Of a stretch of 64,000 bases of DNA, positions 36,361 through 46,514 are shown one piece after another. This stretch comes from Polaromonas sp. Its GTDB lineage: Bacteria > Pseudomonadota > Gammaproteobacteria > Burkholderiales > Burkholderiaceae_C. The stretch lies in NCBI RefSeq assembly GCF_030680935.1, contig NZ_JAUXUP010000002.1, forward strand, positions 1 through 64,000, written 5' to 3'. A program made the translations under genes and the position numbers. A model generated the notes under the pieces. The model was not told where the DNA came from. It worked only from the letters and a program-made list of their open reading frames with translations, and searched no databases. Each line of letters starts with the position of its first letter. Position 1 is the stretch's first letter.

Positions 36361-38739
36361 TCAGCGCGGCTTGCGCAGCCCAGGTTTGCCGCCCGGCTTG
36401 CCGGAGCCGTTGTCGCGCGGCGGCAGGCCGGTGTGCTGGGTCAGGATGCGGCCCTTCACCGGGGTCACGGGTTTCAGCGCCACGGTGGTCGAGTTCTTCT
36501 TGCGTGCGCTGACGTAGCCGCCGTCGGTCAGCGGCTGGAAGGTCGGGATCAAATGGTGTTTGCCATTGCCGATCAAATCAGCCCGGCCCATGGCTTTGAG
36601 CGCCTCGCGCAGCAGCGGCCAGTTGTTGGCGTCGTGGTAGCGCAAAAAGGCCTTGTGCAGGCGTCGCCGCTTGTCGCCGCGCACGATGTCCACCGTCTCG
36701 CTGTCGCGCGTGATTTTGCGCAGCGGGTTTTTGTTGGTGTGGTACATGGTCGTGGCGGTGGCCATCGGCGACGGATAGAAGGTCTGCACCTGGTCGGCGC
36801 GAAAGCTGTTTTTCTTCAGCCAGATCGCCAGGTTCATCATGTCTTCGTCACTGGTGCCGGGGTGGGCGGCGATGAAGTAGGGAATCAGAAACTGCTTCTT
36901 GCCGGCTTCGAGGCTGTACTTCTCGAACATCTGCTTGAACTTGTCATAACTGCCGATGCCGGGCTTCATCATCTTGGTCAGCGGGCCCTGCTCGGTGTGC
37001 TCGGGCGCGATCTTCAGGTAACCGCCGACATGGTGGGTGACCAGCTCTTTCACATACTCGGGCGACTGCACCGCCAGGTCGTAACGCAGGCCGGAGCTGA
37101 TCAGGATTTTCTTCACGCCCTTGAGCGCCCGCGCACGGCGGTACATCTTGATCAGCGGGTTGTGGTCGGTGTTGAGGTTCTGGCAGATGCCGGGGTAAAC
37201 ACAGCTGGGCTTGCGGCAGGCGGCCTCGATCTCGGGCGACTTGCAGCCTATGCGGTACATATTGGCGGTGGGACCGCCGAGGTCGGAAATCGCGCCGGTG
37301 AACCCCTTGACGGTGTCGCGGATGGCTTCAATTTCGCGGATGACGGAGTCTTCCGAGCGGCTCTGGATGATGCGGCCCTCGTGCTCGGTGATCGAGCAGA
37401 AAGTGCAACCGCCAAAACAGCCACGCATGATGTTGACGCTGAAGCGGATCATTTCCCAGGCCGGGATTTTGGTGGCGCCGTCGTGGCTGCCGTTTTCGTC
37501 GGCATAAGACGGGTGCGGCGAACGCGCGTACGGCAGGTCAAACACGTAGTCCATCTCGGCGGTGGTCAATGGAATCGGCGGTGGCGTGATCCACACGTCG
37601 CGCGCGGTCGCGCCCTCGCCATGCGCCTGCACCAGCGCGCGCGCGTTGCCGGGGTTGGTCTCGAGATGCAGCACGCGATTCGCGTGGGCATACAGCACGG
37701 CGTCGCTCTTGACCTGCTCGTAAGACGGCAGGCGGATCACCGAGCGGTCACGCGGCGGGACCTTGATCTTGCCCTGCATGTGGGACAAAGCCGGGTTAGG
37801 CACAAAAGTCAGAGGCTTGATGGCGGGGTTGGCCTGCGAAACCTTGGCGAGCACCGGCGAGCCGGCTGACTCGGCTTTGACCGCAACGTCTGCCGCCTCG
37901 TCTTCGCGTGCGCAGCTGGCGCCCTGCTCTTTGGCCTGCTCCGAAATCATCAGGTAGGGGTTGACGTGCGCCTCGACCCGGCCCGGGGCGTCCACGCTGG
38001 TCGAATCGATCTCAAACCAGCCCTGGGCAGTCTCGTCGCCGCTACGGCGAATGAATGCCGTACCGCGGATGTCGGTCATGCTGGCCACCGGCTCTTTGGC
38101 GGCCAGGCGGTGCGCGATCTCCACAATCGCACGTTCGGCGTTGCCGTACAGCAGCAAGTCGCACTTGGCGTCGATCACAACGGAGCGGCGCACCTTGTCG
38201 GACCAGTAGTCGTAGTGCGCGATGCGGCGCAGCGAGCCTTCAATGCCGCCGAGGATGATTGGCACGTCCTTGTAAGCCTCGCGGCAGCGCTGCGAATAGA
38301 CAAGCGCGGCGCGATCAGGACGTTTGCCGCCTATGTCACCGGGGGTGTAGGCGTCGTCGCTGCGGATTTTGCGGTCCGCCGTGTAGCGGTTGATCATCGA
38401 ATCCATGTTGCCGGCGGTCACGCCGAAAAACAGGTTCGGTTTGCCCAGCGCCTTGAAGGGGTCGGCGCTTTGCCAGTCGGGCTGGGCGATGATGCCGACG
38501 CGAAAGCCCTGCGCCTCCAGCATGCGGCCAATGACCGCCATACCGAAGCTCGGGTGGTCCACATAGGCGTCGCCGGTGACGATGATGATGTCGCAGCTGT
38601 CCCAGCCCAGCACGTCCATCTCGGCCCTGCTCATGGGCAAAAATTTCGACGTGCCGAAGCGGCTGGCCCAGTACTTTCGGTAGCTGGTCAGCGGTTTGGC
38701 GGCGCGCGCGAAAAAGGAAACGTCGATGGGGGCGTTCAT
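36361..38739 (-). CDS. YgiQ-family radical SAM protein
   Basis: A 792-aa radical SAM protein with an N-terminal domain ([18 protein letters not shown]) and a central iron-sulphur motif [15 protein letters not shown], the CxxxCxxC triad. The C-terminal tail is Lys/Pro-rich ([15 protein letters not shown]), perhaps nucleic-acid binding. The family is widespread, and its reaction has not been settled. Length is normal for Burkholderiales. No partner gene is next to it. Confidence 0.93.
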   Translation of the reverse strand: MNAPIDVSFFARAAKPLTSYRKYWASRFGTSKFLPMSRAEMDVLGWDSCDIIIVTGDAYVDHPSFGMAVIGRMLEAQGFRVGIIAQPDWQSADPFKALGKPNLFFGVTAGNMDSMINRYTADRKIRSDDAYTPGDIGGKRPDRAALVYSQRCREAYKDVPIILGGIEGSLRRIAHYDYWSDKVRRSVVIDAKCDLLLYGNAERAIVEIAHRLAAKEPVASMTDIRGTAFIRRSGDETAQGWFEIDSTSVDAPGRVEAHVNPYLMISEQAKEQGASCAREDEAADVAVKAESAGSPVLAKVSQANPAIKPLTFVPNPALSHMQGKIKVPPRDRSVIRLPSYEQVKSDAVLYAHANRVLHLETNPGNARALVQAHGEGATARDVWITPPPIPLTTAEMDYVFDLPYARSPHPSYADENGSHDGATKIPAWEMIRFSVNIMRGCFGGCTFCSITEHEGRIIQSRSEDSVIREIEAIRDTVKGFTGAISDLGGPTANMYRIGCKSPEIEAACRKPSCVYPGICQNLNTDHNPLIKMYRRARALKGVKKILISSGLRYDLAVQSPEYVKELVTHHVGGYLKIAPEHTEQGPLTKMMKPGIGSYDKFKQMFEKYSLEAGKKQFLIPYFIAAHPGTSDEDMMNLAIWLKKNSFRADQVQTFYPSPMATATTMYHTNKNPLRKITRDSETVDIVRGDKRRRLHKAFLRYHDANNWPLLREALKAMGRADLIGNGKHHLIPTFQPLTDGGYVSARKKNSTTVALKPVTPVKGRILTQHTGLPPRDNGSGKPGGKPGLRKPR

Positions 38740-38917
38740 GGGGCTTCAGGGGTAACCCTGCATTTTAGGCCTTTGACGTCGCGAAGGGAGCCTATAAGGC
38801 TATTGACCGCCAGCGATAGCCCTGCCAAGCGCGCGTTTTCACCTAGTTTGCGGACAGCCGAATGACAGCCTCGCTGCGCACCATGCAGGCTCACCACCAC
38901 CCCAAGAGGAGACAAAC

Positions 38918-39877
38918 ATGCGTCGCGATACCTTTCTCAAATCCATGGCCGCACTGGCCGCTGCGGGCGCTCTGCCCCTGACAGCAGGCGCTGCCCCCGC
39001 CGTCAAGATGATGATCCCCGCCAACCCCGGCGGCGGCTGGGATACCACCGGCCGCGCCTTGGGCAAAGCCCTGCAGGAGGCCAAACAGGCCGATGCAGTG
39101 GTGTACGACAACAAAGGCGGCGCCGCCGGCGCGCTGGGCCTGGCGCAGTTCATCAACAGCAGCAAGGGCGACCCAAACGCCATGATGGTCATGGGCGCGG
39201 TCATGCTGGGCGGCATCATCACCGGCAAGCCGCCGGTCAACCTGACCCAGGTCACGCCGATAGCGCGCCTGACCAGCGAATACAACGTCTTTGTGCTGCC
39301 GCCCAACTCGCCCTTCAACAGCATGAAGGATGTGGTCGAGCAGCTCAAAAAAGACCCGGCCAGCGTCAAGTGGGGCGGCGGCTCACGCGGATCAACCGAA
39401 CACATCGCGGCCTGCATTCTGGCACGCAGCGTGGGGGTGGACCCGAGGAAGGTCAACTACGTTGCCTTCCGTGGTGGCGGCGAAGCCACCGCAGCCATTC
39501 TGGGGAGTAACGTCACGGTAGGCGGCAGTGGCTACAGCGAGTTTGCCGAATACATCACAAGCGGCAAAATGCGCCCGATTGGCGTGACGTCGCAAAAACG
39601 CCTGCCGGGTGTGGCCGTGCCCACGATGAAAGAGCAGGGTTATGACGTAGTGATTGGCAACTGGCGCGGCGTTTATGGGGCGCCCGGTATCAACGCCGAG
39701 CAGCGCGAGACCCTGACACGCATGGTCGTCGAAGCCACGCGCAGCAAAACCTGGACCGACGCGATGGCAGCCAACAAATGGACGCCCGCATTGTTGAAGG
39801 GCCGCGAATTCGACGAGTTTGTCGACTACGAATTTTCATCACTGCGCGCCATCATTTACCTGGCCGGCATGGGCTGA
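38918..39877 (+). CDS. Tripartite tricarboxylate transporter substrate-binding protein (TctC type)
   Basis: A 319-aa periplasmic binding protein. The signal peptide (FLKSMAALAAAGALPLTAGA, preceded by two Arg) suggests export by Tat or Sec. IPANPGGGWDTTGRALG and VVYDNKGGAAGALGLAQF are TctC/Bug-family marks. No TctA or TctB gene is near, as is common for these orphan Bug proteins. The ligand is unknown; the aromatic block downstream makes an organic acid plausible. Confidence 0.9.
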   Translation: MRRDTFLKSMAALAAAGALPLTAGAAPAVKMMIPANPGGGWDTTGRALGKALQEAKQADAVVYDNKGGAAGALGLAQFINSSKGDPNAMMVMGAVMLGGIITGKPPVNLTQVTPIARLTSEYNVFVLPPNSPFNSMKDVVEQLKKDPASVKWGGGSRGSTEHIAACILARSVGVDPRKVNYVAFRGGGEATAAILGSNVTVGGSGYSEFAEYITSGKMRPIGVTSQKRLPGVAVPTMKEQGYDVVIGNWRGVYGAPGINAEQRETLTRMVVEATRSKTWTDAMAANKWTPALLKGREFDEFVDYEFSSLRAIIYLAGMG

Positions 39878-39925
39878 CAAGACCCCTCGCTTGCTGGCCG
39901 GGTGGCGCTTGTGCCCGGCGAGCAG

Positions 39926-40420
39926 CTAGCTCTCGGACCCGGCTTGCGCTATCAGGCGGTCCAGCATGGCGCCCAGTTGCCGACGCTCGGCGCCCGACAG
40001 GCAGCCGAAGATTTCCTGGTTGCGCCGCGCGATCAGCGCCATCACCCCGGTCCACAGCTTGTGTCCCTTGCGGGTGGTGGTCAGCACCACGCCGCGCCCA
40101 TCCAGCGGGCTGGCCTGCTTGCTGACCAGCCCTCGCTCCGTCAGCGCCTGGGCCGCACGGCTGGCCTGGGCCTTGTTCAGATTGGCGCGGGCGGCCAGGT
40201 CCTTGACCGACAAGGGCGCAAAGTTTCCGATCGCCGCCAGGCACCGCGCCTCCCCCACCGGCAGGCCAAACTCCTGTGTATAGGCATCACTGCTGAGCTT
40301 GTCGCTGAGCTTGTTGATGCGGTGCAGCCGCCACGTCAGGTGCTGGTCCAAGGCCAGTGGTACGGCGGACCTAGGTGGTACGGCGGACCTAGGTGGCACG
40401 GGCAGGCTCCGCCGCGTCAT
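39926..40420 (-). CDS. MarR-family transcriptional regulator
   Basis: A 164-aa winged-helix regulator: LSVKDLAARANLNKAQASRA is the recognition region and SPLDGRGVVLTTTRKG the wing. The start is uncertain: the ATG at 40420 is used, 40441 is also open, and an 18-bp tandem duplication encodes PRSAVP twice near the N-terminus, ahead of the conserved fold. It overlaps the end of the DUF2783 gene. It is the likely binder of the twin palindromes at 42191-42237. Confidence 0.82.
   Translation of the reverse strand: MTRRSLPVPPRSAVPPRSAVPLALDQHLTWRLHRINKLSDKLSSDAYTQEFGLPVGEARCLAAIGNFAPLSVKDLAARANLNKAQASRAAQALTERGLVSKQASPLDGRGVVLTTTRKGHKLWTGVMALIARRNQEIFGCLSGAERRQLGAMLDRLIAQAGSES
40359..40394. repeat. 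18-bp tandem duplication at the marR/DUF2783 overlap
   Basis: The unit GGTACGGCGGACCTAGGT occurs twice in a row without change. It holds the stop of the DUF2783 gene and the start region of the MarR gene, and adds six residues to the MarR N-terminus. Confidence 0.85.
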
Positions 40421-40595
40421 CTGCGCATTGCAGCAGGGCATTGGTGATCAGGGGCAGGACATCGCCAGCCTGACCCGCGCGGCTCATCAGCGAGAGGCAT
40501 AACATCGCCAGCAACAGCGGAGCCTTGCCTTCCCCCACCTGCGCAAGCGCCTCGCACAACGCGGAATAACTGGTGTCGAGATCGGCATCGGTCAT
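40389..40595 (-). CDS. DUF2783 family protein
   Basis: A 68-aa helical protein (LDTSYSALCEALAQVGEGKA, LLLAMLCLSLMSRAG). DUF2783 proteins usually accompany FAD-dependent aromatic hydroxylases, as here: its ATG overlaps the monooxygenase stop (ATGA), so it is coupled. Its role is unknown. Confidence 0.8.
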   Translation of the reverse strand: MTDADLDTSYSALCEALAQVGEGKAPLLLAMLCLSLMSRAGQAGDVLPLITNALLQCADDAAEPARAT

Positions 40596-42175
40596 ATTGC
40601 AAAACCTTTCTGCTCAAGCGCCTTCAGCAGTGGCGCCGAGTCCAGCCCGCGCCAGCGCCCCATCACGTAGCCATCCGGCCGCACCAGCACCAGCGCAGGT
40701 GCCGCGGCATCGGGCAGTCCATAACGCTGCCGCGCCTGGCCAAGGGTATCGGCACCGGCCTCAATGGCCAGCACGGCGACACCGTGTTTCGGCAGCGCCC
40801 GAATTGCATCCGGCAAAGCGCCATCCGTAAACACCAGGCAAAGCAGGTCCCGGCCAAAACACCGCGTCAGGTGCAGCGGACCGTCAGGCCCGGCCAGCAA
40901 GGCTTCGGGTGCCGGCCTGCCTGGGGCGGCCAGATCACTGGTCCACTCGCCGGCCTGCGCGGCGTTGAGCATTGAGCCCTCATAGGCGACGGGAGACGAC
41001 TGGCGCGGGTTGATCAGCGGCCGCAGCGTCGCGTCGCTGGCAGCCAGCCGCAGCGTCGCCTCGCGCATGAGCTTGAAGGCAAAGTCGGGCGGCGCCATGA
41101 ACTCCGTGCTTTTGGCGCCATAGGCGATGTTTTCGTGGGCGGCGCAGACGCGTTCGGTCGAGTAGGAGTCGAGCAGGCCGTCGGCCGCGCGGCCTTCAAT
41201 CACCGCGGCCAGTTTCCAGGCCAGGTTGCCGGCGTCGTCCAGACCGGAATTGAGACCACGCACGCCGAAAATCGGAACCAGATGGGCGGCGTCACCCGCA
41301 AAAAACACCCGCCCATGGCGGTAATCGTCCAGCGTGAGGCATTTGGCGTTGTAGATGGATATCCACAGTGGCGTCCAAGGCTGGTCTTCCCCGATCATGC
41401 TCAGGTGGCTTTGCACGCGCGGAAGTACGTTTTCGGGCTTGACGGCCTCCGCCGGGTCTTCGTCGTCACGTATCTGGTAGTCGATGCGCCACACGTCATC
41501 AGGCTGGCGGTGCATCAGGATGGTGGAGCCGGGGTTGGACGGTGGGTCAAACCAGGCCAATCGCTCGACCGGCCTTCTGGTCTTTTGCACCACATCCACA
41601 ATCACGTATTTTCCGTCGTACTGCGTGCCCTTGAGCTGCAAGCCCAACTGCTCTCGCACCGTGCTGCGTCCACCGTCGCAGGCGATCATCCAGTCGGCGT
41701 GGACAGTGTGCAGTCCCGCCGGACTTTGCACAACCACCTCGACGCCGTCGTCACGCGGACGTACCGCCGCGACCCGGCTTGCCCAGCGCACGTCCATCGC
41801 ACTGGTTCCGGCACGATGCGCAAACTCCTCCACATAAAACTGCTGGATGTTGACCATGGGCGCAAAACGCTGCGTCGGCTCACTGGGCATCTCGAAATGC
41901 AGTACCTCTGTGTCGCGCCAGTAGCTGCGTCCGCCGACCCAGGACAGACCTTTGTCCACCAGCGCTTTGTCGGCTCCGCCCCAGGCCAGAATTTCCTGCG
42001 ATCGCCGTGACACGCAGATGGCGCGGCTACCGCTGCAGTAACCCTCATCGGCCTCGACCACCATGCAGGCGATGCCGTAATTGGAAAGTAACGCCGCCAA
42101 AGTCAACCCGACCGGGCCACCCCCGGCGATCAGCACGGGAACACGATCGGGAGAAGGAGAAGCCGGGGAAGTCAT
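40592..42175 (-). CDS. FAD-dependent aromatic monooxygenase (MhpA/PheA-like)
   Basis: A 527-aa class A flavoprotein hydroxylase. The FAD motif is [17 protein letters not shown] at about residues 14-30, the DG motif is [17 protein letters not shown], and the GD motif is [21 protein letters not shown] thioredoxin-like C-terminal domain is suggested by residues after about 440. The nearest described activities hydroxylate 3-(3-hydroxyphenyl)propionate or other phenolics; the substrate here is not known. The ATG at 42175 is chosen as the first before the FAD fold. It diverges from a crotonase gene across a 130-bp operator region. Confidence 0.9.
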   Translation of the reverse strand: MTSPASPSPDRVPVLIAGGGPVGLTLAALLSNYGIACMVVEADEGYCSGSRAICVSRRSQEILAWGGADKALVDKGLSWVGGRSYWRDTEVLHFEMPSEPTQRFAPMVNIQQFYVEEFAHRAGTSAMDVRWASRVAAVRPRDDGVEVVVQSPAGLHTVHADWMIACDGGRSTVREQLGLQLKGTQYDGKYVIVDVVQKTRRPVERLAWFDPPSNPGSTILMHRQPDDVWRIDYQIRDDEDPAEAVKPENVLPRVQSHLSMIGEDQPWTPLWISIYNAKCLTLDDYRHGRVFFAGDAAHLVPIFGVRGLNSGLDDAGNLAWKLAAVIEGRAADGLLDSYSTERVCAAHENIAYGAKSTEFMAPPDFAFKLMREATLRLAASDATLRPLINPRQSSPVAYEGSMLNAAQAGEWTSDLAAPGRPAPEALLAGPDGPLHLTRCFGRDLLCLVFTDGALPDAIRALPKHGVAVLAIEAGADTLGQARQRYGLPDAAAPALVLVRPDGYVMGRWRGLDSAPLLKALEQKGFAI

Positions 42176-42190
42176 GGTGGGGATCGCGCG

Positions 42191-42237
42191 TAGTTGCGGC
42201 CACAACTGTAAATTAATCTGGTTGCATGCGCAACCAG
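42191..42237. promoter_or_regulatory. Twin MarR-type palindromic operators
   Basis: Site 1 (42191-42208) reads TAGTTGCGGCCACAACTG and site 2 (42219-42236) reads TGGTTGCATGCGCAACCA; their centres are 28 bp apart. Site 2 has perfect arms CTGGTTGC/GCAACCAG, with ATTAA/TTAAT outside. They lie between two divergent genes and near a MarR gene. Confidence 0.7.
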
Positions 42238-42305
42238 TTAATACGCCCTTCACAGCCCCTCTGGCAATGTCTATGATGAGTCGTAGACACCACCCGGGAG
42301 ACCCC

Positions 42306-43208
42306 ATGCCTGACTTCAGCACCCTGCGCATCCACCAGGACACCCACCACCCGCGCATCGCCCGCCTGCTGCTGAACCGTCCCGAACGGCTCAATGCCAT
42401 CAACGATGCGATGCCGCGCGAGATCCGCGCCGCCATCGACTGGGCAGCGGCCGAGGACGAGGTTCACGTCATCATTGTGGAAGGCGCGGGCAAGGGTTTT
42501 TGCGGCGGCTACGACCTGAACCACTTTGGCGAATGCAACATCGACCATCCCTGCCAGCAGGAGCAGTTCCCCTGGGACCCCATGGTCGATTACGCCTACA
42601 TGAAACGCAACACCGAAGACTTCATGAGTCTGTGGCGCAGCCCGAAACCGACGATTGCCAAGGTGCACGGCTACGCTGCGGCTGGCGGCAGCGACATTGC
42701 CCTGTGCTGCGATTTGCTCGTCATGGCCGACGATGCCCGCATTGGCTACATGCCCACCCGCGTCTGGGGTTGCCCCACCACCGCCATGTGGACCTACCGG
42801 CTGGGCCCCACGCGCGCCAAACAGATGATGTTCACCGGCGACACCATAGACGGCAAAAAAGCCGCCGAATGGGGTCTGGCCAATGAGAGTGTGCCTTTTG
42901 ATCAGCTGGAAGCAGCCACCTTGAAACTGGCGCAGCGCATCGCCGGTGTGCCGCGTTCGCACCTCGCCATGCACAAAATGGTGGTCAACCAGGTGATGCT
43001 GACCATGGGACTGGAGCAGAGCCAGATGATGGCCACGGTGTTTGACGGTATCACCCGCCACAACCCTGAAGGCATGTGGTTTCGCCGTTATGCCCAGGCC
43101 GAAGGCTTCAAGGCGGCCGTCCAGTGGCGCGACAGCGGTGAGCCGATTCCGGAAGGCGACGCAGCGCGCCGTGCCGTGCAGGAAATGGACAGCCGCCGAG
43201 ACCGCTGA
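42306..43208 (+). CDS. Enoyl-CoA hydratase/crotonase family protein
   Basis: A 300-aa crotonase-fold enzyme, with [20 protein letters not shown] at the start, [20 protein letters not shown] for the oxyanion hole and [20 protein letters not shown] for the second loop. The following [15 protein letters not shown] region lacks the usual hydratase Glu pair, so isomerase, hydrolase or lyase activity is possible. The ATG at 42306 is chosen; the open frame upstream covers the operators. It is divergent from the monooxygenase and probably controlled with it. Confidence 0.85.
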   Translation: MPDFSTLRIHQDTHHPRIARLLLNRPERLNAINDAMPREIRAAIDWAAAEDEVHVIIVEGAGKGFCGGYDLNHFGECNIDHPCQQEQFPWDPMVDYAYMKRNTEDFMSLWRSPKPTIAKVHGYAAAGGSDIALCCDLLVMADDARIGYMPTRVWGCPTTAMWTYRLGPTRAKQMMFTGDTIDGKKAAEWGLANESVPFDQLEAATLKLAQRIAGVPRSHLAMHKMVVNQVMLTMGLEQSQMMATVFDGITRHNPEGMWFRRYAQAEGFKAAVQWRDSGEPIPEGDAARRAVQEMDSRRDR

Positions 43209-43218
43209 CCCGGGGAAA

Positions 43219-43398
43219 TCAGGCCTGCATCGGCACCACCTTGCCAGGCTCGCGCACCGGAAGCGCTGGCTGGTCGGGCGGCAAATCGACCACTTCGGGC
43301 GGCACTTCCGGCAGCGGGGGCATGACGGGCGGCGGCATTTCGGTTGGAAGCGGCGTTGCAGGCCCGGTGACGACTGACAGCATTAAATCGTCCTTCAT
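43219..43398 (-). CDS. Small proline-rich hypothetical protein, 59 aa
   Basis: It reads MKDDLMLSVVTGPATPLP, then several PP/PL pairs (EMPPPVMPPLPEVPPE), ending in KVVPMQA. About a quarter of the residues are proline, and there is no signal peptide. Its ATG overlaps the stop of the 103-aa gene upstream (ATGA), so the two are coupled. Function is unknown. Confidence 0.65.
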   Translation of the reverse strand: MKDDLMLSVVTGPATPLPTEMPPPVMPPLPEVPPEVVDLPPDQPALPVREPGKVVPMQA

Positions 43399-43706
43399 GC
43401 TTGGCGCCTGCGGCGCTTGATAACTGACCGCAGCAAGGCTGTAGCGATTGCACCAGCTCCAAAAGCCAACAGGGACGCCGCCAAGGGCTGCTGCGCCACC
43501 CGCCGTGCGAGCGTGGATCGCTGACTATTCAGCAAACCATGCGCGCGGCTGGCGGGCATGGCCGGCGGATGGCCCTGCCCCGGCAACACGGCGGCAGGCG
43601 CCGCATTCGCGAGTACTGCCTCCCCAGCCGACTGCAATACATCGTCGTCCAGCATCCGGGCGGGTTCTGATGTGCCCCTTGTTTCATTCTCAAAAATAGC
43701 TGTCAT
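43395..43706 (-). CDS. Small hypothetical protein with C-terminal membrane helix, 103 aa
   Basis: The N-terminal half is polar and Ala/Pro-rich. A single hydrophobic segment near the end (AASLLAFGAGAIATALLRSV) is followed by a basic tail (IKRRRRQA), resembling the DUF883/YqjD type of stress-linked, ribosome-associated membrane proteins, though the match is weak. It is coupled to the proline-rich gene and divergent from an 80-aa membrane protein next to katE. Confidence 0.7.
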   Translation of the reverse strand: MTAIFENETRGTSEPARMLDDDVLQSAGEAVLANAAPAAVLPGQGHPPAMPASRAHGLLNSQRSTLARRVAQQPLAASLLAFGAGAIATALLRSVIKRRRRQA

Positions 43707-44012
43707 GCAGATTTTCTCCAGCAGAAAAATCGACCAAAAGTGGCATGACCAACTTTAAAACCTGGTGCCACCAAGGCTTGAGGGAAAGGTGGATGTACCG
43801 GTGTAGGCCAAGTACCCGGTGCATTGCCTCGTCGTAAGACGGGTCTTACAGCTAGACGAGCCGGCCCTTACAACTGCTGGCGCAGACGAGCTACGGTTTC
43901 CAGGCGACTCCTTGCATAAGCTTCCCTCAGTGGACACCCTCGTCCGCCACCAGCCACCAGAGTCATCGATTTCCTGCCGTATTGCCCGCCTTATTGCCTG
44001 GGAGTTTTCATC
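43707..44012. other. Divergent intergenic region, 306 bp, no gene seen
   Basis: It separates two small membrane genes and likely holds both promoters. The only clear structure is a perfect palindrome at 43834-43849; GGGAG near 44000 is the ribosome site of the plus-strand gene. A 65-codon open frame at 43819-44016 has no coding character and is not called. Confidence 0.5.
43834..43849. promoter_or_regulatory. Perfect palindrome GTAAGAC-GG-GTCTTAC
   Basis: Seven-base arms are separated by two bases. Its position between divergent small membrane genes upstream of katE suggests an operator, or a small hairpin in a leader. No binder is identified. Confidence 0.5.
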
Positions 44013-44255
44013 ATGACCATTGCCACCACACCTGAGTTACACGCCCAGGCGCCGGCGCCGCTGGCTCGCCGGGCATGGCGGTGGCTTTTCGGCGCGGTGG
44101 GCGCTCTCGTGGCGCTGCTGATTGGCCTGCCGGAAGGTGTCGCAGAGCCCCTGCAATCGGCACTGGCCTGGACCGTAGTCGCCATGGTGGCTGTCCTGGC
44201 GGTGATGGTGCTTGCCAAAGGGCTGGACCTTTTGCTGGACAGCGAAACCCGTTGA
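44013..44255 (+). CDS. Small membrane protein, 80 aa
   Basis: Two hydrophobic helices are visible: WLFGAVGALVALLIGL and WTVVAMVAVLAVMVLAKGL. GGGAG precedes the ATG. It lies 51 bases before the catalase gene and is likely transcribed with it. No family is recognised. Confidence 0.75.
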   Translation: MTIATTPELHAQAPAPLARRAWRWLFGAVGALVALLIGLPEGVAEPLQSALAWTVVAMVAVLAVMVLAKGLDLLLDSETR

Positions 44256-44306
44256 CCCATTGACCGGGTAGACCTCTTTTCTTTTTTTACCTTTCAAGGA
44301 CCCCAG

Positions 44307-46475
44307 ATGCCGCAACCCAAGCGCAATCCCGCCAGCCAGCCCAAAACAGGCAGCGCGGCAGAAAAGCAAAAACAGCTACAGGCCTTCACCATCGAATCCG
44401 GCACCAGTCTGACCACCAACCAGGGGCTGCAAGTCCCCGACAACCACAACTCCCTCAAAGCAGGCGTGCGCGGGCCCACGTTGCTGGAGGACTTCATACT
44501 CCGCGAAAAAATCACCCACTTCGACCATGAGCGCATCCCGGAGCGCGCCGTGCATGCACGCGGCAGCGCCGCCCATGGTTACTTCAAGCTCTACAAACCG
44601 CTTGAGCAGTACACCCGCGCCGGTTTTTTGCAAAACCCGGAAGTGGAGACGCCGGTTTTTGTACGCTTCTCCACAGTCGCTGGGTCCGCAGGATCAGCCG
44701 ACACCGTGCGCGATGTTCGTGGCTTTGCAGTGAAGTTTTATACCGACGAGGGCAACTACGATCTGGTGGGCAACAACATCCCGGTCTTCTTTATTCAGGA
44801 CGCGATCAAGTTTCCGGATCTGGTGCATGCCCTCAAGCCGGAACCGCACCACGGCATGCCGCAAGCGGCCAGTGCCCACGACACCTTCTGGGATTTTGTC
44901 TCACTGATGCCCGAATCCACCCACATGCTGATGTGGGCCATGTCGGACCGCGCCATACCGCGCAGCTACCGTATGATGGAAGGGTTTGGCGTACACACCT
45001 TTCGCCTCATCAATGCGCGCGGTGACGCCCATTTTGTGAAGTTTCACTGGAAACCCAAACTCGGCGTACACAGTCTGGCCTGGGACGAAGCGCAGAAAAT
45101 TGCCGGCAAAGACGCCGATTTCCACCGCCGCGATTTGTGGGAAGCCATTGACAGCGGTAATTTCCCCGAGTGGGAGCTCGGTGTGCAGGTCATTGCCGAA
45201 GGCAAGGAAGACAAACTTGGCTTTGACATCCTGGACCCGACCAAGCTGATTCCCGAATCCGTGGTGCCGGTGCAGCTGATCGGCAAAATGGTGCTGAACC
45301 GCAACCCCGACAGTTTTTTTGCCGAGACCGAGCAGGTCGCTTTTCACCCTGGGCATCTGGTGCCGGGCATTGATTTTTCCAATGATCCTCTGTTGCAAGG
45401 TCGGCTGTTTTCGTACACCGATACGCAGATTTCCCGTCTGGGTGGCGCCAACTTTCACGAACTTCCAATCAACAAGGCGGTTTGCCCGATGCACAACTTC
45501 CAGCGCGACGGCATGCACCGCCAGAGTGTCAACAAGGGCCGCGTGGCCTATGAGCCGAACACCCTGGGCAATGGCACAGAATTTCGCGTCGATGGCGGGT
45601 CGCAGGGCTTTCAGTCCCACCCGGAGGTGCTGGAGTCACCCACGATACGGCGGCGTAGCCCTTCCTTCGACGATCATTTTTCGCACGCCACGCTTTTCTG
45701 GAACAGCCAAAGCCCCACTGAAAAGGACCACATCGTCGCCGCCTTCCGGTTTGAGCTGTCCAAAGTCGAAGTCCCCGACATCCGCCAGCGCATGGTGGAT
45801 AACCTGGCGCATGTGGATGCCAAACTTGCCGCCCGCGTGGCCGCGCCGCTGGGCATCCAGGCGCCGGACGCCAAGGCGGCTGCGGGCCGCCTCGGTTTCA
45901 GGGACTACAAAATAGCGCAGACTGTCGAAGAAGACGCCGCGCTGAGCATGGCGCGCCCGGCACCCGACATCAAGACGCGCAAGGTGGCCATTTTGGTAGC
46001 CGATGGGGTAGACCTGTTCACCTTCAAGCGTATTCAGCAGGACCTGCTGGACGCTGGTGCAGTGTGCAAGGTGATTGCGCCCCAGCTTGGGACGGTCAAC
46101 ACCTCCTCAGGCAAACAACTGGCGGTGGACCACACCTTTGCCAACATGCCTTCGGTGATGTTTGATGCGGTGCTGCTGCCCGGCGGCGTCAATAGCGCTT
46201 CCGCGCTGGCACAGTTAGGTGATGCGGTGCACTTTGTGCTGGAAGCCTACAAGCATTGCAAGACCGTCTGCGCGCTCAATGAAGGCGTGCAGCTTTTGAG
46301 CACGCTGGGCTTTGCCCTGGAGAGCCAGGGCAACCAGGTGATGGAGCCCACAGCAGGTGTGCTGATGGCCGACGCGCGCAAGGCCGCTGAAGGGCAGATT
46401 TCGCAGGCATTGATGGCCGCCATGGCCAGGCACCGCCACTGGGACCGGGTCAACGTGGACGCGGTACCGGCCTGA
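44307..46475 (+). CDS. katE: Catalase HPII
   Basis: A 722-aa large-subunit catalase that breaks down hydrogen peroxide. The catalytic His is in [15 protein letters not shown], the Asn loop in [16 protein letters not shown], and the proximal Tyr in [16 protein letters not shown]-terminal DJ-1/PfpI-like domain (about 570-720, [19 protein letters not shown]) is the mark of HPII. Length is right. AAGGA precedes the ATG. It is usually made in stationary phase or stress, consistent with the small membrane proteins alongside. Confidence 0.96.
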   Translation: MPQPKRNPASQPKTGSAAEKQKQLQAFTIESGTSLTTNQGLQVPDNHNSLKAGVRGPTLLEDFILREKITHFDHERIPERAVHARGSAAHGYFKLYKPLEQYTRAGFLQNPEVETPVFVRFSTVAGSAGSADTVRDVRGFAVKFYTDEGNYDLVGNNIPVFFIQDAIKFPDLVHALKPEPHHGMPQAASAHDTFWDFVSLMPESTHMLMWAMSDRAIPRSYRMMEGFGVHTFRLINARGDAHFVKFHWKPKLGVHSLAWDEAQKIAGKDADFHRRDLWEAIDSGNFPEWELGVQVIAEGKEDKLGFDILDPTKLIPESVVPVQLIGKMVLNRNPDSFFAETEQVAFHPGHLVPGIDFSNDPLLQGRLFSYTDTQISRLGGANFHELPINKAVCPMHNFQRDGMHRQSVNKGRVAYEPNTLGNGTEFRVDGGSQGFQSHPEVLESPTIRRRSPSFDDHFSHATLFWNSQSPTEKDHIVAAFRFELSKVEVPDIRQRMVDNLAHVDAKLAARVAAPLGIQAPDAKAAAGRLGFRDYKIAQTVEEDAALSMARPAPDIKTRKVAILVADGVDLFTFKRIQQDLLDAGAVCKVIAPQLGTVNTSSGKQLAVDHTFANMPSVMFDAVLLPGGVNSASALAQLGDAVHFVLEAYKHCKTVCALNEGVQLLSTLGFALESQGNQVMEPTAGVLMADARKAAEGQISQALMAAMARHRHWDRVNVDAVPA

Positions 46476-46483
46476 GCCTCACG

Positions 46484-46514
46484 GGCTCAGGGGCTCAGGG
46501 GCTCAGGGGCTGAG
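46484..46514. repeat. 8-bp tandem repeat between katE and the acylase gene
   Basis: The unit GGGGCTCA occurs about four times in a row, the last slightly changed. It covers the stop codon of the acylase gene (46503-46505). Confidence 0.85.

Noticed and set aside
36433..37869. Plus-strand frame of 478 codons opposite ygiQ
   Set aside because: Shadow of the radical SAM gene, without motif or start signal.
38785..38825. Possible fourteenth copy of the 56-bp repeat
   Set aside because: It has CTATTGACCGCCAGCGATAG and CCTGCC but lacks the AAGGGCT and GGCCAATTT blocks, so the match is too weak.
43819..44016. 65-codon plus-strand frame before the 80-aa membrane gene
   Set aside because: It covers the palindrome and ribosome site, overlaps the next start, and lacks coding character.
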